Source of the DNA: Longispora albida DSM 44784
GTDB taxonomy: Bacteria; Actinomycetota; Actinomycetes; Mycobacteriales; Micromonosporaceae
Reading direction: 5' to 3'
DNA: 64,000 nucleotides
Assembly: GCF_000379825.1 (NCBI RefSeq)
Contig: NZ_KB903834.1
Location: 479,976-543,975 of the forward strand
The translations under genes and the position numbers were made by a program. This document shows positions 43,402-53,250 of this stretch, piece after piece. Under the pieces are notes generated by a model. The model was given only the letters and a program-made list of their open reading frames with translations, was not told the origin of the DNA and did not search any database. Numbering within the stretch: the stretch's first letter is position 1; each line of letters starts with the position of its first letter.

Positions 43402-44709
43402 GTGCGCTGGGGTCACGACATCCACACTTTCCGGTACGCGGGCTGGCAGGCCGACCCGGAGACCGGCGAGGTCCGGCTCGGCTACGAGCTCGTCGGCGAC
43501 TCCGGCACCGTTTCCTTCACCGAGCGGATCGAGTTCGGGCCGTTCACTCCGTCGGAGACGTTCCGGCGTGTGATCGACCTGCTGCACCTCGCCGCCGGTA
43601 CGAGTTACTACAAGCTCGCCGCGCCGCGCCGGGTGGTCAGCGAGACCCCGGTGCCGGCGGAGGTCGCCGCGTACGTGCGGGAGCTGTACACGAACGGGCT
43701 CGCGGAGTTCGCGTACAACAATGATCTGCCGCACGTCTTCGACCTGGACTTCGTCTTCGACGCCTCGGCCCAGCACGCCGCGCCCGTCACCATCGGCGAG
43801 CGCCCGCTGGTCGCGGTCGGCGGCGGCAAGGACTCGCTGGTCAGCCTGGAGGCCTTCCGGCGGGGCGGGCTGAACCCGGTCGGGTTCGCCGTCAGCCCCA
43901 ACTGGATCATCACCGACGTGCTCGCCACCTCCGGCCTGGACACGCTGACCGTCCGGCGGCGGATCGACCAGAGCATCCTGAAGCTGAACGAGCAGGGCGC
44001 GCTGAACGGCCACATCCCGGTCACCGCGATCAACTCGCTGATCGGCGTCGCGGCCTCCGTCCTCGGCGGGCACGGCCCGATGGTCATGTCGAACGAGCGC
44101 TCGGCCTCCGCCCCGAACCTGGTCTGGCACGGCCGCGAGGTCAACCACCAGTGGTCGAAGGGAGTCGACGCGGAGCGCGGGCTGCGCACGGCGCTGGAGG
44201 CCCACGCGGGCATCACCGACGGGTACTTCTCGTTCCTGCGGCCGTTCTCCGAGTTGCACATCGCGAGGATGTTCGCGACCTTCGACACGTACGACCACGT
44301 CGTGACCAGCTGCAACAAGGCGTTCCGGCTGTCGGGTGCCACGTCGCGCTGGTGCGGGGACTGTCCCAAGTGCAGGTTCGTGTTCCTGGCGATGGCGCCG
44401 TTCATGCCGAGGGAGCGGATCGTCGGGATCTTCGGTGCCGACCTGCTTTCCGACGCGCAGCAGATCCCTGGTTACCTGGAGCTGCTCGGCATCGACGGTC
44501 ACAAGCCCTTCGAGTGCGTTGGCGAGGTCGAGGAGTCGGCCGTCGCGCTCGACCTGCTGCGCAAGTCCGCCGAGTGGCAGGACGCGCCGGTGGTGAAGGC
44601 GCTCGCTGACGCCGTCCCGTTCTGGCCGTCCGGCGAGGACGAGTTCGTCCCGTCCGCCGACCACTTCGTCCCGCCGCAGTACCGGAGGCTTCTCGATGCG
44701 CTTGCCTGA
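43402..44709 (+). CDS. murL: UDP-MurNAc-L-Ala-L-Glu epimerase
   Basis: Converts UDP-MurNAc-L-Ala-L-Glu to the D-Glu form using ATP, giving AMP and PPi; this replaces free D-glutamate supply by racemase. The 435-residue protein has a PP-loop-like motif VGGGKDS (139-145), consistent with adenylation of the glutamyl carboxylate. It also shows VSPNWIITDVLATSGL, MVMSNERSASAPNL and a cysteine cluster SRWCGDCPKCRFVF. GTG at 43402 follows GGAAGG at 43385-43390. Its 3' end overlaps murD2 by 14 nt. The identification rests on the MurL family and, strongly, on the adjoining ligase. Confidence 0.9.
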   Translation: MRWGHDIHTFRYAGWQADPETGEVRLGYELVGDSGTVSFTERIEFGPFTPSETFRRVIDLLHLAAGTSYYKLAAPRRVVSETPVPAEVAAYVRELYTNGLAEFAYNNDLPHVFDLDFVFDASAQHAAPVTIGERPLVAVGGGKDSLVSLEAFRRGGLNPVGFAVSPNWIITDVLATSGLDTLTVRRRIDQSILKLNEQGALNGHIPVTAINSLIGVAASVLGGHGPMVMSNERSASAPNLVWHGREVNHQWSKGVDAERGLRTALEAHAGITDGYFSFLRPFSELHIARMFATFDTYDHVVTSCNKAFRLSGATSRWCGDCPKCRFVFLAMAPFMPRERIVGIFGADLLSDAQQIPGYLELLGIDGHKPFECVGEVEESAVALDLLRKSAEWQDAPVVKALADAVPFWPSGEDEFVPSADHFVPPQYRRLLDALA

Positions 44710-45988
44710 CCTCGACGGCCGCCGGGTCGCCATCTGGGGTACCGGCCGGGAGGGCCTGGCCGCGCTGAAAGCCTGCCCGTCGGCGCTGTTCGCCGTGGAC
44801 GACAACGCGACCACCGACACCTGGGAAGGCATCCCGGTGTACACGGATCCGGCGCGCCTCGCCGAGGCCGAGATCGTGATCAAGTCGCCGGGGATCAGCC
44901 CGCACCGCCCGGTTGTGGTGGCGTTGAAGGCCCAGGGCGTGACCTTCACGAGCGGCACGGCACTGTGGATGGCGGCCAACTCTGGCCGGACGATCGGCAT
45001 CACGGGCTCCAAGGGCAAGAGCACCACGTCGAACCTGATCCACCGGCTGCTCACCGCGGCGGGCCACCCGAACACGCTCGGCGGCAACATCGGCATCCCG
45101 ATGCTCGACCTGCCGGACAGCGACCTGTACGTGGTCGAGCTGTCGAGCTACATGTGCTCCGAGCTGACCGTCTCACCCCGGGTCGCCGTCGTCACCGCGC
45201 TCTTCCCCGACCACCTGGACTGGCACGGCTCCGAGGAGCAGTACTTCCAGGACAAGCTGAACATCCTCTGGCACGGCCCGGCCGCTGCCGTGATCGACGG
45301 CCTCGACCACCGCCTGACGACCCTGGCTGGCGAGGGCCCGATCCTGGCCAACCAGCCGGGCACCTTCCACGTCACCGGCGAGGGGTTCTTCCGTGGCACG
45401 GAGTTCCTCTTCCCGCGCTCGGCGTTCCGGCTGCTCGGCGAGCACAACGCCCGGAACCTGTGCACGGCGCTGACTGCCATCGAGGCCTTCGGCGTGGCGT
45501 ACGACTGGGCGCGGCTCGCCGAGGCCGTGTCAGCGATCGAGCCGCTGCCGCACCGGCTGACCGAGGTCCCCGACCCGAGCGCTCTGACCTTTGTGGACGA
45601 TTCGCTGGCGACCACGCCGCAGGCGGCCATCGCCGCGATCGAGGCCTTCCCCGGCCGGCCGCTGACGCTGCTGGTGGGCGGGGCCGACCGTGGCGTCGAC
45701 TACTCCCCGCTCCGCGCATACTTCGCCGGCCGCGCCGAGCCGGCCACGGTGATCGGGCTGCCGGACAGCGGTCCCCGGATCCTGGGTGAGCTGGCGGGCC
45801 TGCCGGGCGTCAAGGCTCTGCTCGCCGAAGATCTCGCCGACGCTGTACGCCAGGCGCGCGTGCTCACCCCCGACGGCGGCATCGTCCTGATGTCACCGGC
45901 CGCCCCCAGCTACGGTAAGTTTTCCAATTACGAACATCGATCGGCTGTGTTCCGTGAGGCGATCGAGGACTCCGCTCCACCGGCGTAA
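44696..45988 (+). CDS. murD2: UDP-MurNAc-L-Ala--L-glutamate ligase (MurD2)
   Basis: Mur-ligase adding L-glutamate to UDP-MurNAc-L-Ala, the substrate then epimerised by MurL. The 430-residue protein has the ATP-binding loop GITGSKGKSTTSNLI (101-115), LDLPDSDLYVVELSSYMCSEL, the Mg-site region FPDHLDWHG, and the C-terminal LTFVDDSLATTPQA and LLVGGADRGVDYSPL motifs. It is closest to MurD in layout, but the MurL neighbour points to the L-Glu-specific MurD2. The ATG at 44696 has GGAGG at 7-nt spacing and lies inside murL. A classical murD in the dcw cluster would be expected elsewhere only if both routes exist. Confidence 0.9.
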   Translation: MRLPDLDGRRVAIWGTGREGLAALKACPSALFAVDDNATTDTWEGIPVYTDPARLAEAEIVIKSPGISPHRPVVVALKAQGVTFTSGTALWMAANSGRTIGITGSKGKSTTSNLIHRLLTAAGHPNTLGGNIGIPMLDLPDSDLYVVELSSYMCSELTVSPRVAVVTALFPDHLDWHGSEEQYFQDKLNILWHGPAAAVIDGLDHRLTTLAGEGPILANQPGTFHVTGEGFFRGTEFLFPRSAFRLLGEHNARNLCTALTAIEAFGVAYDWARLAEAVSAIEPLPHRLTEVPDPSALTFVDDSLATTPQAAIAAIEAFPGRPLTLLVGGADRGVDYSPLRAYFAGRAEPATVIGLPDSGPRILGELAGLPGVKALLAEDLADAVRQARVLTPDGGIVLMSPAAPSYGKFSNYEHRSAVFREAIEDSAPPA

Positions 45989-46003
45989 CGAGAGGTGCTG
46001 GGC

Positions 46004-46888
46004 ATGGAAGCGTTCGCCGAGCTGGAACGGATCGCCGCCCGTGAGGTCGGCCGGGGCTCCGAGGCCCTAGCCGCCCACACCGCCGGCTCGCTGTACCGGG
46101 CGGCCGCGACCCTCGCCGCCGCCCCGCAGGTCGTGATCCTGACCGGGTTCTACATCCCGGCGGCCGACCCGCCGGGCGGGGAGACCGACGGGCCGATCGG
46201 CGCCGTCCAGCTCGCCGCGGCACTGTCCATGCTGGACGTCCCGGTACGGCTGCTGACCGACGAGCCGTGCGCGCCGGTCGTGCGGGCCGCGATCGAGGCA
46301 GCGGGGCTGGACGTGCCGCTGGATGTCGCGCCCGTGCCGGTGGACGACGAGTGGGTGGCGCGGCTGCTGGCCGAGTACGAGACGGTCACCTGCATGCTCG
46401 CGATCGAACGGGTCGGCCCGGCAGCCGACGGCATCCCGAGAAACATGCGCGGCGTCGACATCTCCGCCCACACCGCAGCCCTCGACCGGGTGTACTCGGC
46501 CGGCGAGTGGCACCGGATCGGCATCGGCGACGGCGGCAACGAGCTGGGCATGGGCAAGCTCGCCCCCGAGGTCGTGGCGGCCGTCGTGGACGGCGGCGAC
46601 CGGATCCACTGTGCTGTGACCTGCTCGGAGCTGATCGTCGGCGGTACGTCCAACTGGGCGGCCAGCGCGCTCACCGCAGCCCTGGCCCTGCTGCGTCCAG
46701 CCCCGGCCCTCACCAGCCTCCTCGACCCGGACTGGTCCCTCCGCGTCCTCACGCACATCGTGGAGCACGGCGGGGCCGTCGACGGCGTACGCCGTGCCCC
46801 AGCCCTCAGCGTGGACGGCCTCGACTGGGATGACTACGCCGCCCCGCTTGCCGAGCTGGCCGAGGTCGTCGGCCGGGTACAGAACTAG
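46004..46888 (+). CDS. D-glutamate cyclase-like protein (DUF4392 / GLUCM-like)
   Basis: A 294-residue protein matching the C-terminal domain of D-glutamate cyclases, enzymes that turn D-glutamate into 5-oxo-D-proline. Conserved stretches are VVILTGFYIPAADPPGGETDGPIGAVQLA (about 45-73), ERVGPAADGIPRNMRGVDISAHTAALD (about 137-163) and the hallmark RIGIGDGGNELGMGKL (about 173-188). The ATG at 46004 is preferred to a GTG at 45995 because AGAGG then stands 8 nt upstream. It is only 15 nt after murD2, the last gene of the operon. Activity on D-Glu here is inferred but fits the context well. Confidence 0.84.
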   Translation: MEAFAELERIAAREVGRGSEALAAHTAGSLYRAAATLAAAPQVVILTGFYIPAADPPGGETDGPIGAVQLAAALSMLDVPVRLLTDEPCAPVVRAAIEAAGLDVPLDVAPVPVDDEWVARLLAEYETVTCMLAIERVGPAADGIPRNMRGVDISAHTAALDRVYSAGEWHRIGIGDGGNELGMGKLAPEVVAAVVDGGDRIHCAVTCSELIVGGTSNWAASALTAALALLRPAPALTSLLDPDWSLRVLTHIVEHGGAVDGVRRAPALSVDGLDWDDYAAPLAELAEVVGRVQN

Positions 46889-47628
46889 GGCCTGTCCGCA
46901 CCGGGTGACGGCGTCCGGGCGGTCAGGACCCGCTCGCCCGCGTGCAGCAGCCCGGCGCACAGGCCGAATCCGGCCCAGCCCGCCGCGAAGGCCGCCAGCC
47001 GGCTGGTGTCCTGCACGGCGTAGAAGGCCGCGAAGAAGCCGAGCAGGCAGACGCTGTTGCGGGCGAAGTGCCGGGCGAACTCCCTGATGTCCCGGCGTAC
47101 CTCGATCGCGGCGAGCACCCCGGAGTACGGGAAGGTCACCACGAAGCCGTTGAGCAGCCCGCCGAGCAGGCTCATCAGCAGCGAACCGGCGAGGACCAGC
47201 CCGAACTTCGCCGCCCAGTGCAGCTGCTCGCGGCCGGGGCGCTCACGTTCCGGGTCGGCGGCCGTGGTCGCGAGCAGCAGCTGGGCCAGTACCCACAGCG
47301 CGGTCACCCCGGCCAGCACCCACCAGAAGCCCAGCTCGGGCAGCAAGCCGAACGACCAGCTCAGCCCGACGTACGCGCCGATCGCCAGCGCGTCGGCGAG
47401 CAGGATGTTCCAGCCGAGGTAGTGGTGGGCGAGCGTGACGACACCGAAGAACACGTTGAGCGTGATCACGCCGAAGAGCTGCGCGCTGGTCACCGTGATC
47501 GAGGTCGTGGCCAGGACCAGCGTGATCGGGATCGGGAGGCTGTAGACGAAGGCCTGCCACCGCACGGAACGGATCAGCCCGATCGTCCACACCACGACGG
47601 CGATCAGCAGCGCGCCGAGCAGGCTCAT
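46885..47628 (-). CDS. hypothetical integral membrane protein, about seven helices
   Basis: A 247-residue protein, unassigned. Hydrophobic segments lie at about 3-19, 27-46, 52-68, 76-92, 100-118, 139-160 and 195-228. A cytoplasmic-type charged loop DPERERPGREQLHW is at about 125-138, and EVRRDIREFARHFARN is at about 178-193. No transport motif is recognisable. The stop overlaps the convergent D-glutamate-cyclase-like gene by 4 nt. It is encoded on the same strand as, and 25 bp downstream of, the TM-sensor-like gene at 47654-48520, so the two may be co-transcribed. Confidence 0.7.
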   Translation of the reverse strand: MSLLGALLIAVVVWTIGLIRSVRWQAFVYSLPIPITLVLATTSITVTSAQLFGVITLNVFFGVVTLAHHYLGWNILLADALAIGAYVGLSWSFGLLPELGFWWVLAGVTALWVLAQLLLATTAADPERERPGREQLHWAAKFGLVLAGSLLMSLLGGLLNGFVVTFPYSGVLAAIEVRRDIREFARHFARNSVCLLGFFAAFYAVQDTSRLAAFAAGWAGFGLCAGLLHAGERVLTARTPSPGADRP

Positions 47629-47653
47629 CGGCGCCGCTCCCGGTCAGCACCGG

Positions 47654-48520
47654 TCACCTGAACTGGGCGGCCTGTTCGCAGGTCCGGAAGATCGACCGGA
47701 GCCGGGCGATGTCCAGCCGGTTGAGCGTGAACACCGTCCGGATGATCTCGCCGTGCGCGTTCATCTGGGCTTCCCATGCCCTGCGATCATCCCAGAGCGC
47801 GAAGTTCACATGGCAGTAGGGGTCCAGCGCCGAGCGGGGTACCGCGCCGACTCTCGCGCCGTGTGCCCGCTGGGTCGCGATGACTTCTTCCAGCTCGGGG
47901 GTCATCTCGGCGTAGATGAACACCCGGGAGATCCGCACGCTCCGTTCCTGCATGGCCCGCACGTTCTCCGCCCAGTACTGCGGGCCGATGCCGGTGTGCC
48001 ACCAGTCCATGATGGCCGGGACGACCGTGGTGGACTGGATGTTGGTGACCGCGATCAGCTCGCGCTCGCACTGCTGCATCGGCACCATCAGGTACTCGTC
48101 GTCGCCGCGCGGCCGGTAGATCCGGCCCTGGTGCAGCTCACCGATTTCGTTGCGCAGCCGCTCGTACCGGTGCAGGACCTCCTGGGCGACCGGGCCGTCC
48201 GGGTAGATCTCCAGTACTTCCTTCGTCTCCTTCGACAGGCTGACGAAGGTGGGCCGCAGCCAGGGCGCCGCCTCGATCAGGCCGCGCAGCTCGAACCGGC
48301 GCTCGGCGCGGGCCACCGAGTCCAGGGTGAGGGAGATGGTCATGCCGGCCAGGCCGACCAGGATCGCCTCCGCCGTGTTCGCGACCTTGCTGACCTCCAG
48401 GATGATCGAGAGGGCGATCGAGATGACGATGCCGACCAGCGCCACCGGGTCGACGAGGGACGACAGTTTCGCCGCCCGGGTCGTGCCCGCCACTGGACTG
48501 CCGTTCTTCTTCCGCGCCAA
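47654..48520 (-). CDS. membrane protein with unknown soluble domain (possible PLD-like fold)
   Basis: A 288-residue protein. The N-terminus carries two close hydrophobic helices (about 25-45 and 48-66), followed by a ~220-residue cytosolic domain. That domain contains CERELIAVTNIQSTTVVPAIMDWW (about 147-170), RISRVFIYAEMTPELEEV and CHVNFALWDDRRAWEAQ, which together recall the strand pattern of catalytically degenerate phospholipase-D-like domains (weak inference). The TTG at 48518-48520 is chosen because GAGGGG lies 6 nt upstream. Other frames upstream look non-coding. No partner gene clarifies its role. Confidence 0.66.
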   Translation of the reverse strand: MARKKNGSPVAGTTRAAKLSSLVDPVALVGIVISIALSIILEVSKVANTAEAILVGLAGMTISLTLDSVARAERRFELRGLIEAAPWLRPTFVSLSKETKEVLEIYPDGPVAQEVLHRYERLRNEIGELHQGRIYRPRGDDEYLMVPMQQCERELIAVTNIQSTTVVPAIMDWWHTGIGPQYWAENVRAMQERSVRISRVFIYAEMTPELEEVIATQRAHGARVGAVPRSALDPYCHVNFALWDDRRAWEAQMNAHGEIIRTVFTLNRLDIARLRSIFRTCEQAAQFR

Positions 48521-48715
48521 GAACAACCCCTCATGAGCCTCGATACGTGAGCCTCTACTGTGGAGTCCATTGTGAGGCGCGCCGGAGGGTACCGCCACCC
48601 CGGGTGACGCACGCCGGTCGATGGATCCGGGCACAGCTGCGGGGACCGGGTGCACCGGCACGGGTACAAAGTAACGATGTTGATCTTTGGATTTTCGGAC
48701 TGACGGCCCGAGGGC

Positions 48716-49384
48716 TCAGCCGACGATCTCGCGCCAGGCCGCCACACGATCGGCGCTGACCGGGGCCTGCCAGCCGCCCGGCTCGCGCGCCGCGCTGCCG
48801 ACATGGAACGCGCGCACACCTGCGGCCTTGAGACGCGGCACGTACTCGGGCACTAGCCCTCCCCCGGCCAGGACCAGCTCGGCTGGCCGGCTCAGCACAT
48901 CGGACAGCCCCGCCGACAGCCCGGCCGGCGATCCGGACGTCAGGACCATGTCGAGCCCGGGCAGCCCGAGCAGCTCGCCCCACGCGGCGTCGGTGTCTGC
49001 GGCGTGGTCGATCGCCCGGTGGAAGGTCCACGGCAGCCCGTCCAGCGCCCCGGCCAGCCGCGCCGTGGCCGCGACATCGACCCGCCCGTCCCCCGTCAGG
49101 AAGCCGAAGACGAACCCGTCAGCCCCGGCGCCGGCCAGCCGCGCGGCCTGCCCGGCCAGGCTGGCCAGGTCGGCGGCGTCGGTCTCGAAACCGGGCCGGG
49201 AGCGGAGCATCACCCGCAGCGGCAGGCTGGTCACGGCCCGGATGCGCTCGATGGTCGCCACGTCGGGGGTGAGGCCGTCGGCGGACATGTCGGACACCAC
49301 CTCGAGCCGGTCAGCGCCGCCGGCTTCCGCCGCTTCCGCGTCCAGGGCGTCCAGGGCGATGATCTCGAGGAGGGTGCGCGTCAT
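48716..49384 (-). CDS. cutC: CutC family protein (copper homeostasis)
   Basis: A 222-residue TIM-barrel protein of the CutC family. These proteins were linked to copper tolerance, though the direct biochemical role remains uncertain. Typical motifs are LEIIALDALDAEAAEAGGADRLEVVSDMSADGLTP (about 5-39), LRVMLRSRPGFE, GADGFVFGFLTGDGRVD, TFHRAIDHAAD and the late LVLAGGGLVPE. The ATG at 49382-49384 lies behind an unusually AT-rich stretch; an upstream in-frame TTG six codons earlier is a weaker start. Monocistronic. Confidence 0.9.
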   Translation of the reverse strand: MTRTLLEIIALDALDAEAAEAGGADRLEVVSDMSADGLTPDVATIERIRAVTSLPLRVMLRSRPGFETDAADLASLAGQAARLAGAGADGFVFGFLTGDGRVDVAATARLAGALDGLPWTFHRAIDHAADTDAAWGELLGLPGLDMVLTSGSPAGLSAGLSDVLSRPAELVLAGGGLVPEYVPRLKAAGVRAFHVGSAAREPGGWQAPVSADRVAAWREIVG

Positions 49385-49420
49385 AGTTAATATTCTTACC
49401 AATAAACGGGCGAGGAGCGG

Positions 49421-49969
49421 TCAGGTGACCCCGAAAATCCCGTTTCCTGGCGCCTCCGGGTCCGCCGAAGTATAGAACTCCAGCGCTGCCCGGCTCAGCT
49501 CCTCCGCGCTGACGTGCCCGTCGCCGTCCCGGTCGACCAGCCGGAGCGTGGCCATCGCGTGCACCTCGTCGATGCCGTTCGCCTGCTGCCACGCGCGGAA
49601 CTCCACACCGGACAGCCTGCCGTCCCCATCGGAGTCGAAACTGGTCATCACCGCCGCCACACCCGGCCCGATCAGCCAGGCGAACCCGCCCTCCGGATCG
49701 TCGGCGCTCGCCACGCAGATCGCCAGGAACTCCTCCTGGCTCACCTCGGCGTCGGTGTCCTTGTTCGCCGCCCGGCACAGCACGGCCCACAGCCCCCGGT
49801 ACGCGGCGTAGATCGCCTCCACCTTCGGCGGGTCGGCGGCCGAGCCGCTGGCCGCCACCATCCGCCGGGCCTGGCTCTCGTAGTCGGCCTCGGTGATCGC
49901 CCCGTCGCCATCCCGGTCCAGCAGCCGGAACCGCCGGGTGTACTTCTCCCGCTGGAACTCGGTGACCAT
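49421..49969 (-). CDS. EF-hand calcium-binding protein (calerythrin-like)
   Basis: A 182-residue cytosolic calcium-binding protein like calerythrin of Saccharopolyspora. There are four EF-hand loops: 18-29 (DRDGDGAITEAD), 69-80 (non-canonical, Asn at position 1 and Ala in place of the central Gly), 112-123 (DSDGDGRLSGVE) and 146-157 (DRDGDGHVSAEE). Loops 1, 3 and 4 have full ligand sets; loop 2 is probably weak. A TAGGTT box lies 7 nt before the ATG at 49969. Likely a calcium buffer or sensor; no target gene is adjacent. Confidence 0.92.
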   Translation of the reverse strand: MVTEFQREKYTRRFRLLDRDGDGAITEADYESQARRMVAASGSAADPPKVEAIYAAYRGLWAVLCRAANKDTDAEVSQEEFLAICVASADDPEGGFAWLIGPGVAAVMTSFDSDGDGRLSGVEFRAWQQANGIDEVHAMATLRLVDRDGDGHVSAEELSRAALEFYTSADPEAPGNGIFGVT

Positions 49970-49976
49970 ACCTGTA

Positions 49977-49982
49977 AACCTA
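49977..49982 (-). promoter_or_regulatory. leaderless-type -10 box TAGGTT (minus strand)
   Basis: Ends 7 nt before the ATG of the EF-hand gene at 49969 on the minus strand. Confidence 0.5.
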
Positions 49983-50010
49983 CGCCGATCCAGCCATAAC
50001 GGGCGCGAAG

Positions 50011-50041
50011 AAAGGCGGGCCGGATGAACCGGCCCGCCTTT
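50011..50041 (-). terminator. terminator after groEL
   Basis: Perfect 13-bp stem AAAGGCGGGCCGG / CCGGCCCGCCTTT (50011-50023, 50029-50041) with a 5-nt loop. The A/T ends give a T-run on the minus strand, 30 bp past the groEL stop. Confidence 0.9.
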
Positions 50042-50071
50042 CTCTGCTGCTACTGGTGTTGCTGGGGGGAC

Positions 50072-51834
<1,763 letters not shown>

Positions 51835-51842
51835 GTCAACGT

Positions 51843-51869
51843 TTAGCACTCTCGGAGGCCGAGTGCAAG
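51843..51869. promoter_or_regulatory. CIRCE operator 2 (imperfect)
   Basis: TTAGCACTC-N9-GAGTGCAAG, matching the CIRCE consensus with two mismatched outer positions. It starts 8 bp beyond operator 1. On the groEL strand it begins TTGCAC and has TAAACG 17 bp on, a possible promoter embedded in the operator. Confidence 0.88.
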
Positions 51870-51882
51870 CCTGGGTGCGTGC

Positions 51883-52749
51883 CTAGGAGGCCTCGGCCAG
51901 GAGCTGTTCCGTGCTGAGCTGGGTTTCCGCGGCCCTCAGTTCGGCGTAGGTCACAAGGGCTCCGCAGACGGCCACGGCGAACAGGAACAGGGACAGCAGT
52001 GCCGCCCACAGCGCGGCGATGGTCGCGCCCAGCCAGCGGACGACAGTGCCCGCGTCGGAGGTGAAGCCCTCGACCAGCCCGCCGGGCATGCTCAGGCAGC
52101 AGGCCAGCGCCACGACGAGGAAGAAGATGCCCAGCGTCCGGCCGAGCGCCCGGCCGAGATCGGCGTGGAACAGCTTGAACGCGCGCGGGATGGGCGACAC
52201 CCGCTCGTAGACCACGATGGCCGGGACCAGGGTGAACACCAGGCTCAGGTAGATGCCGGGCAGGACGCAGCAGAGCGTGCCGACGAAGGTGAGGATGCCG
52301 GCCACGATGATCCAGAGCCACAGGGGCAGGGCGCGGCTGGCGCCGAAGCGGAGGGCCTCACCCAGCGGGGCCGGGCGGTCGGCCGCCTGCCGGGTGATGG
52401 TCCAGATCGCGGCGGCCGAGCCGAGGGCCGAAAGGTAGCCGGAGAGGATCGCGACGACGAAGGCGAGGAGGATGACGCCCCAGTTGTAGCTCTTCCAGTA
52501 CTCGGTGACGCTGAAGTCGTCGCCGTACATGGTCTGGGTGTCCCAGTCGCCGGCTCCGGAGGAGAGCAGGCTCAGGACCAGGGACGGGAGGGCGATCGTG
52601 ACGGCCGCGAGGAGTACGAGGGCTTTCCAGCTGCGCCGGACGGCACCGGCCCATCGTTCGTACCAGCTGCTGAAGCCTATCGCCCGGTTGGGAACCAGCG
52701 GGTCGTCGGCCGGGCCTGCCGCTGCTCCCGGATAGCCGTAAGTCGCCAT
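51883..52749 (-). CDS. hypothetical membrane protein, six predicted helices
   Basis: A 288-residue protein of the type often annotated as a glycerophosphodiester-phosphodiesterase membrane-domain or DUF7847-like protein. The short N-terminal Gly/Ala/Pro-rich region ends with FSSWYERWAGAVRRSWKALVLLA. Helices lie at about 42-62, 92-116, 142-166, 168-190, 208-232 and 245-270. The loop ERVSPIPRAFKLFHADLGRALGRTL (about 191-215) is characteristic of this group. GAGGGGGCG precedes the ATG at 52747-52749. It ends 14 bp before the CIRCE pair. Confidence 0.76.
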   Translation of the reverse strand: MATYGYPGAAAGPADDPLVPNRAIGFSSWYERWAGAVRRSWKALVLLAAVTIALPSLVLSLLSSGAGDWDTQTMYGDDFSVTEYWKSYNWGVILLAFVVAILSGYLSALGSAAAIWTITRQAADRPAPLGEALRFGASRALPLWLWIIVAGILTFVGTLCCVLPGIYLSLVFTLVPAIVVYERVSPIPRAFKLFHADLGRALGRTLGIFFLVVALACCLSMPGGLVEGFTSDAGTVVRWLGATIAALWAALLSLFLFAVAVCGALVTYAELRAAETQLSTEQLLAEAS

Positions 52750-52835
52750 AGTCGCCCCCTCGATGCATATAGCACCGATCTTGCACATATCTGGGGGACT
52801 ACGGGCGGTTACGTCGAAATTGCCCTATGGGTGGG

Positions 52836-52862
52836 CGCGGGGCGCCGGGGTGGCGCCCCGCG
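52836..52862 (-). terminator. hairpin after cspA
   Basis: Perfect 11-bp stem CGCGGGGCGCC / GGCGCCCCGCG (52836-52846, 52852-52862) with a 5-nt loop, just past the cspA stop on the minus strand. Confidence 0.7.
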
Positions 52863-52869
52863 ACGAGAG

Positions 52870-53073
52870 TCAGCCGGTGAGCCGGACGTTCTCCGCCTGG
52901 GGACCCTTCTGACCCTGACCAATCTCGAACTCCACCCGCTGGCCATCGTCCAGCGACTTGTATCCATCCATCTGGATCGACGAGAAGTGCACGAACACGT
53001 CCTGTCCGCCGTCCACGGCGATGAAGCCGTAGCCCTTCTCGCTGTTGAACCACTTGACGGTGCCCTCTGCCAC
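52870..53073 (-). CDS. cspA: cold-shock protein (CspA family)
   Basis: A 67-residue single-domain RNA chaperone. RNP1 KGYGFIAV and RNP2 DVFVHFSS are intact, within the typical opening [13 protein letters not shown]. The start GTG at 53071-53073 has GAAGGAAG six bases upstream. It has a long AT-richer 5' region (53074-53210) shared with the divergent phosphotransferase, as expected for a cold-shock mRNA with a leader. A terminator hairpin follows. It is one of two cold-shock genes in the window; the other has a C-terminal extension. Confidence 0.97.
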   Translation of the reverse strand: MAEGTVKWFNSEKGYGFIAVDGGQDVFVHFSSIQMDGYKSLDDGQRVEFEIGQGQKGPQAENVRLTG

Positions 53074-53215
53074 GCTGCACTTCCTTCAGTCCAACCACAC
53101 CGGCGCCGCGGAACACGGCCGCCAGGATCAAGCCATCCCCAGTGCTCGATGAACGCACACTACACAAGCAGATCAACCAACGCACTAATACAAATCGGAC
53201 AGTGTGAATGCGTCG

Positions 53216-53242
53216 TTGACTGTGGACAATGACGGCTAGATT
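53216..53242 (+). promoter_or_regulatory. possible leaderless promoter for the phosphotransferase gene
   Basis: TTGACT (53216-53221) and TAGATT (53237-53242) with a 15-bp spacer, ending 8 nt before the ATG at 53251. The spacing is slightly short for -35/-10, so this is moderate support only. Confidence 0.4.
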
Positions 53243-53250
53243 TGATCTTT

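Noticed and set aside
44696..45988. Calling this gene classical murD
   Set aside because: Overlap with murL and absence of other dcw-cluster genes favour the L-Glu-adding MurD2.
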